Shown here: positions 13,060-15,030 of the stretch, in pieces
How positions within the stretch are numbered: position 1 is the stretch's first letter
How the letters are laid out: each line of letters begins with the position of its first letter
Assembly: GCA_945870175.1 (NCBI GenBank)
Contig: CAMBRJ010000027.1
Coordinates: 1 to 15,030, forward strand
Direction of reading: 5' to 3'
Origin: Gemmatimonas phototrophica
Lineage (GTDB): Bacteria > Gemmatimonadota > Gemmatimonadetes > Gemmatimonadales > Gemmatimonadaceae
Length of the DNA stretch: 15,030 nt
Notes under the pieces: generated by a model
Databases searched by the model: none
What the model saw: the letters and a program-made list of their open reading frames with translations, nothing else
What the model was told of the DNA's origin: nothing
Program-made: the position numbers and the translations under genes

Positions 13060-14984
13060 CTGACTCCCTGAGCGCCTACGACCTCGCCTATGCGGCCGCG
13101 CAGGCCAATCCTGAAGAATTCTGGGCCGAGGCCGCGCTCGCGTTGCACTGGGACACGCCGTGGGAACGCGTGCTCGACGATCGGGCTGCCCCGCTGTACC
13201 GCTGGTTCAGCGGCGGACAGCTGAACACCTGCTACAACGCCATCGACCGGCACGTACTGAACGGCCGTGGCGCCCAGGCGGCGGTGATCTACGACAGCCC
13301 CGTTACCAACACCCAGCGCACGATCAGCTACGCCGAGTTGCAAGACGAAGTCGCGCGCTTTGCCGGCGTGCTGCGCTCACTCGGCGTGGAGCAGGGCGAT
13401 CGCGTCGTCATCTACATGCCGATGACGCCGGAGACGCTCATCGGGATGTACGCCTGCGCGCGCATCGGCGCCGTGCACTCGGTGGTGTTCGGCGGCTTCG
13501 CCCCGCACGAATTGGCGGTGCGCATCGACGACGCGCAGCCCAAGGTGGTGCTCACTGCCAGCTGCGGCATCGAGGTGCAGCGCATCGTGCCGTACAAGCC
13601 GCTGCTCGATCAGGCACTCGAGCTGGCCGCGCACCAGCCGGCGCATTGCGTGGTGCTGCAACGCGAGGTGCATCGCTGTAATCTCACGGCCGATCGCGAC
13701 ATCGACTGGGCGGAGGCGATGGCCACGGCGGCGCCCGTCCCATGTGTGCCCGTGCTGGCCACCGACCCGTTGTACATCCTGTACACGTCGGGCACGACCG
13801 GTCAGCCGAAGGGCGTAGTGCGCGATAACGGCGGACACGCCGTGGCGCTGCTTTGGACCATGAAGCACGTGTATAATGTGGAACCTGGTGAAGTGTTCTG
13901 GGCCGCGTCGGACTTCGGCTGGGCCGTGGGTCATTCGTACATCGTGTACGCGCCGCTGCTGGCGGGTTGTACGACCGTGGTGCACGAAGGCAAGCCGGTG
14001 GGTACCCCTGATGCGGGCGGCTTTTGGCGCGTCATTCAGGAGCACCACGTGCGGGTGCTCTTCACGGCGCCCACGGCGTTCCGCGCGATTAAGCGTGAAG
14101 ACCCCACTGGCCTGTTCTACGCGAAGTACGATGTGTCGTGCTTGCGGGCGCTGTTCCTGGCCGGTGAGCGTCTCGATCCCGACACCTATCACTGGGCCCG
14201 CGCACTGTTGCAGACGCCGGTGATCGATCACTGGTGGCAAACGGAAACCGGCTGGCCGGTGGCGGCCAACTGCCTCGGAATCACCAGCTTTCCGGTGAAG
14301 CCGGGGTCGCCCACCAAGCCGGTGCCCGGCTACGTGGTGGAGATTCTTGATGAAGACGGACAGCGGTTGCCACCCAACAAGGAAGGCGCGGTGGTGATCA
14401 AACTGCCGCTGCCGCCGGGCACGTTACCCACGCTGTGGCGCGACGACGCCCGCTACATCGAGACGTATCTCACGCGCTATCCCGGCTATTACCTCACCGG
14501 TGATGGCGGCTACATCGACGAAGACGGCTACCTGTTCATCATGGGGCGCGTGGACGACATCATCATCGTGGCGGGGCACAATCTCTCCACCGGCTCGATG
14601 GAACAGGCGCTGTCGAGCCACCAGGATGTGGCCGAATGCGCGGTGGTCGGTGTGCGCGACGCCCTCAAGACACAGTTGCCGGTGGGACTGGTCGTGCTGA
14701 AGGCCGGCGTGCGGCGCTCGGCCGCCGAGCTCTCGGCGGAGTTGGTGCAGCTGGTGCGCGATCAGGTGGGGCCGGTGGCGAACTTCAAGCAGGTGCTGGT
14801 GGTATCGCGACTGCCGAAGACGCGCTCGGGGAAGGTGCTGCGAAAAACCATGCGCGCGATCGCCGACGGTAAGGCGTGGACGATGCCGCCCACGATCGAC
14901 GAACCGGCAACGCTCGACGAAATTGCGGCGGCGTTTGCGACGATCGGGCGGGCACGCGGACCGGGTTCGTCGATCGGCGGGTAG
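13056..14984 (+). CDS. prpE: Propionyl-CoA synthetase (AMP-forming acyl-CoA ligase)
   Basis: Activates propionate with ATP and CoA to propionyl-CoA, AMP and PPi in the cytosol. The 642-residue length fits. The ANL-superfamily motifs are YTSGTTGQPKG (243-253), HWWQTETGW (392-400), TGDGGY (481-486), GRVDDIIIVAGHNLSTG and the C-terminal LPKTRSGKVLR, with Lys593, the catalytic lysine that is acylated in related enzymes. RDNGGHAVAL (256-265), FYRWF-like LYRWFSGGQLNTCYNAIDRH near the N terminus and PTAFRAIKREDP mark the PrpE/ACSS3 branch rather than acetyl-CoA synthetase. GTG 13056 matches the usual family N terminus; no ribosome binding site is visible. It is monocistronic here: no methylcitrate-cycle or methylmalonyl gene lies within the window. 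It may also accept acetate or other short acids. Confidence 0.94.
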   Translation: MTDSLSAYDLAYAAAQANPEEFWAEAALALHWDTPWERVLDDRAAPLYRWFSGGQLNTCYNAIDRHVLNGRGAQAAVIYDSPVTNTQRTISYAELQDEVARFAGVLRSLGVEQGDRVVIYMPMTPETLIGMYACARIGAVHSVVFGGFAPHELAVRIDDAQPKVVLTASCGIEVQRIVPYKPLLDQALELAAHQPAHCVVLQREVHRCNLTADRDIDWAEAMATAAPVPCVPVLATDPLYILYTSGTTGQPKGVVRDNGGHAVALLWTMKHVYNVEPGEVFWAASDFGWAVGHSYIVYAPLLAGCTTVVHEGKPVGTPDAGGFWRVIQEHHVRVLFTAPTAFRAIKREDPTGLFYAKYDVSCLRALFLAGERLDPDTYHWARALLQTPVIDHWWQTETGWPVAANCLGITSFPVKPGSPTKPVPGYVVEILDEDGQRLPPNKEGAVVIKLPLPPGTLPTLWRDDARYIETYLTRYPGYYLTGDGGYIDEDGYLFIMGRVDDIIIVAGHNLSTGSMEQALSSHQDVAECAVVGVRDALKTQLPVGLVVLKAGVRRSAAELSAELVQLVRDQVGPVANFKQVLVVSRLPKTRSGKVLRKTMRAIADGKAWTMPPTIDEPATLDEIAAAFATIGRARGPGSSIGG

Positions 14985-15030
14985 GGTGGGCACCGAGATC
15001 GTAAAAGCAAAAGCCAGAACACGGATCACA

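Noticed and set aside
13377..14240. 287-residue minus-strand open frame inside prpE
   Set aside because: His/Arg-rich composition without motifs; shadow of the ligase gene.

Overview
The window is high-GC DNA, dense with genes on both strands and split into many short transcription units. It looks like the chromosome of a free-living, envelope-rich bacterium. The protein repertoire would fit Gemmatimonadota: arginase with ornithine aminotransferase, a K+-independent membrane pyrophosphatase, a lipoprotein dienelactone hydrolase, many exported enzymes, and a Pro/Ala-rich FMN-binding protein with ApbE. This lineage guess rests on general resemblance only; no rRNA or other phylogenetic marker is present. 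No tRNA, CRISPR array, IS transposase or phage gene is visible.

Layout. 1-2062: an arginine/ornithine degradation unit on the minus strand (arginase, then ornithine aminotransferase cut by the window edge), divergent from an Lrp/AsnC regulator, with an AT-rich control region between. 2108-3163 (-): a lipoprotein dienelactone hydrolase. 3271-5370 (+): a proton-pumping pyrophosphatase closed by a strong hairpin. 5596-8250 (+): a three-gene overlapping operon for extracytosolic flavin electron transfer: an anchored FMN-binding protein with a covalent-flavin motif, the ApbE flavin transferase, and a short NqrB/RnfD-like membrane protein. 8242-8479: a large TCAG-rich inverted repeat that fills the gap between two convergent genes and overlaps the end of the first. 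8490-10088 (-): an exported serine beta-lactamase-like hydrolase. 10287-10856 (+): a Uma2-type PD-(D/E)XK nuclease-fold protein. 10869-11486 (-): an exported single-cysteine MsrA. 11597-12193 (-): a secreted protein of unknown function with a Gly/Tyr-rich and RGG tail. 12335-12940 (-): a small putative HExxH metalloprotease. 13056-14984 (+): propionyl-CoA synthetase.

How the genes may work together. Arginase makes ornithine plus urea, and the aminotransferase converts ornithine to glutamate semialdehyde; the divergent Lrp-type protein is the obvious candidate regulator. The FMN-binding protein, ApbE and the membrane protein should form one redox module carrying electrons from the membrane to an envelope acceptor. 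The pyrophosphatase could recover energy from PPi released by ligases such as PrpE, although the two genes are not in one operon.

The least explained pieces are the foldback element at 8242-8479, the localisation puzzle in the flavin operon, the HEGVH protein and the RGG-tailed secreted protein. Several genes lack a visible Shine-Dalgarno sequence, so some starts are tentative and are flagged.
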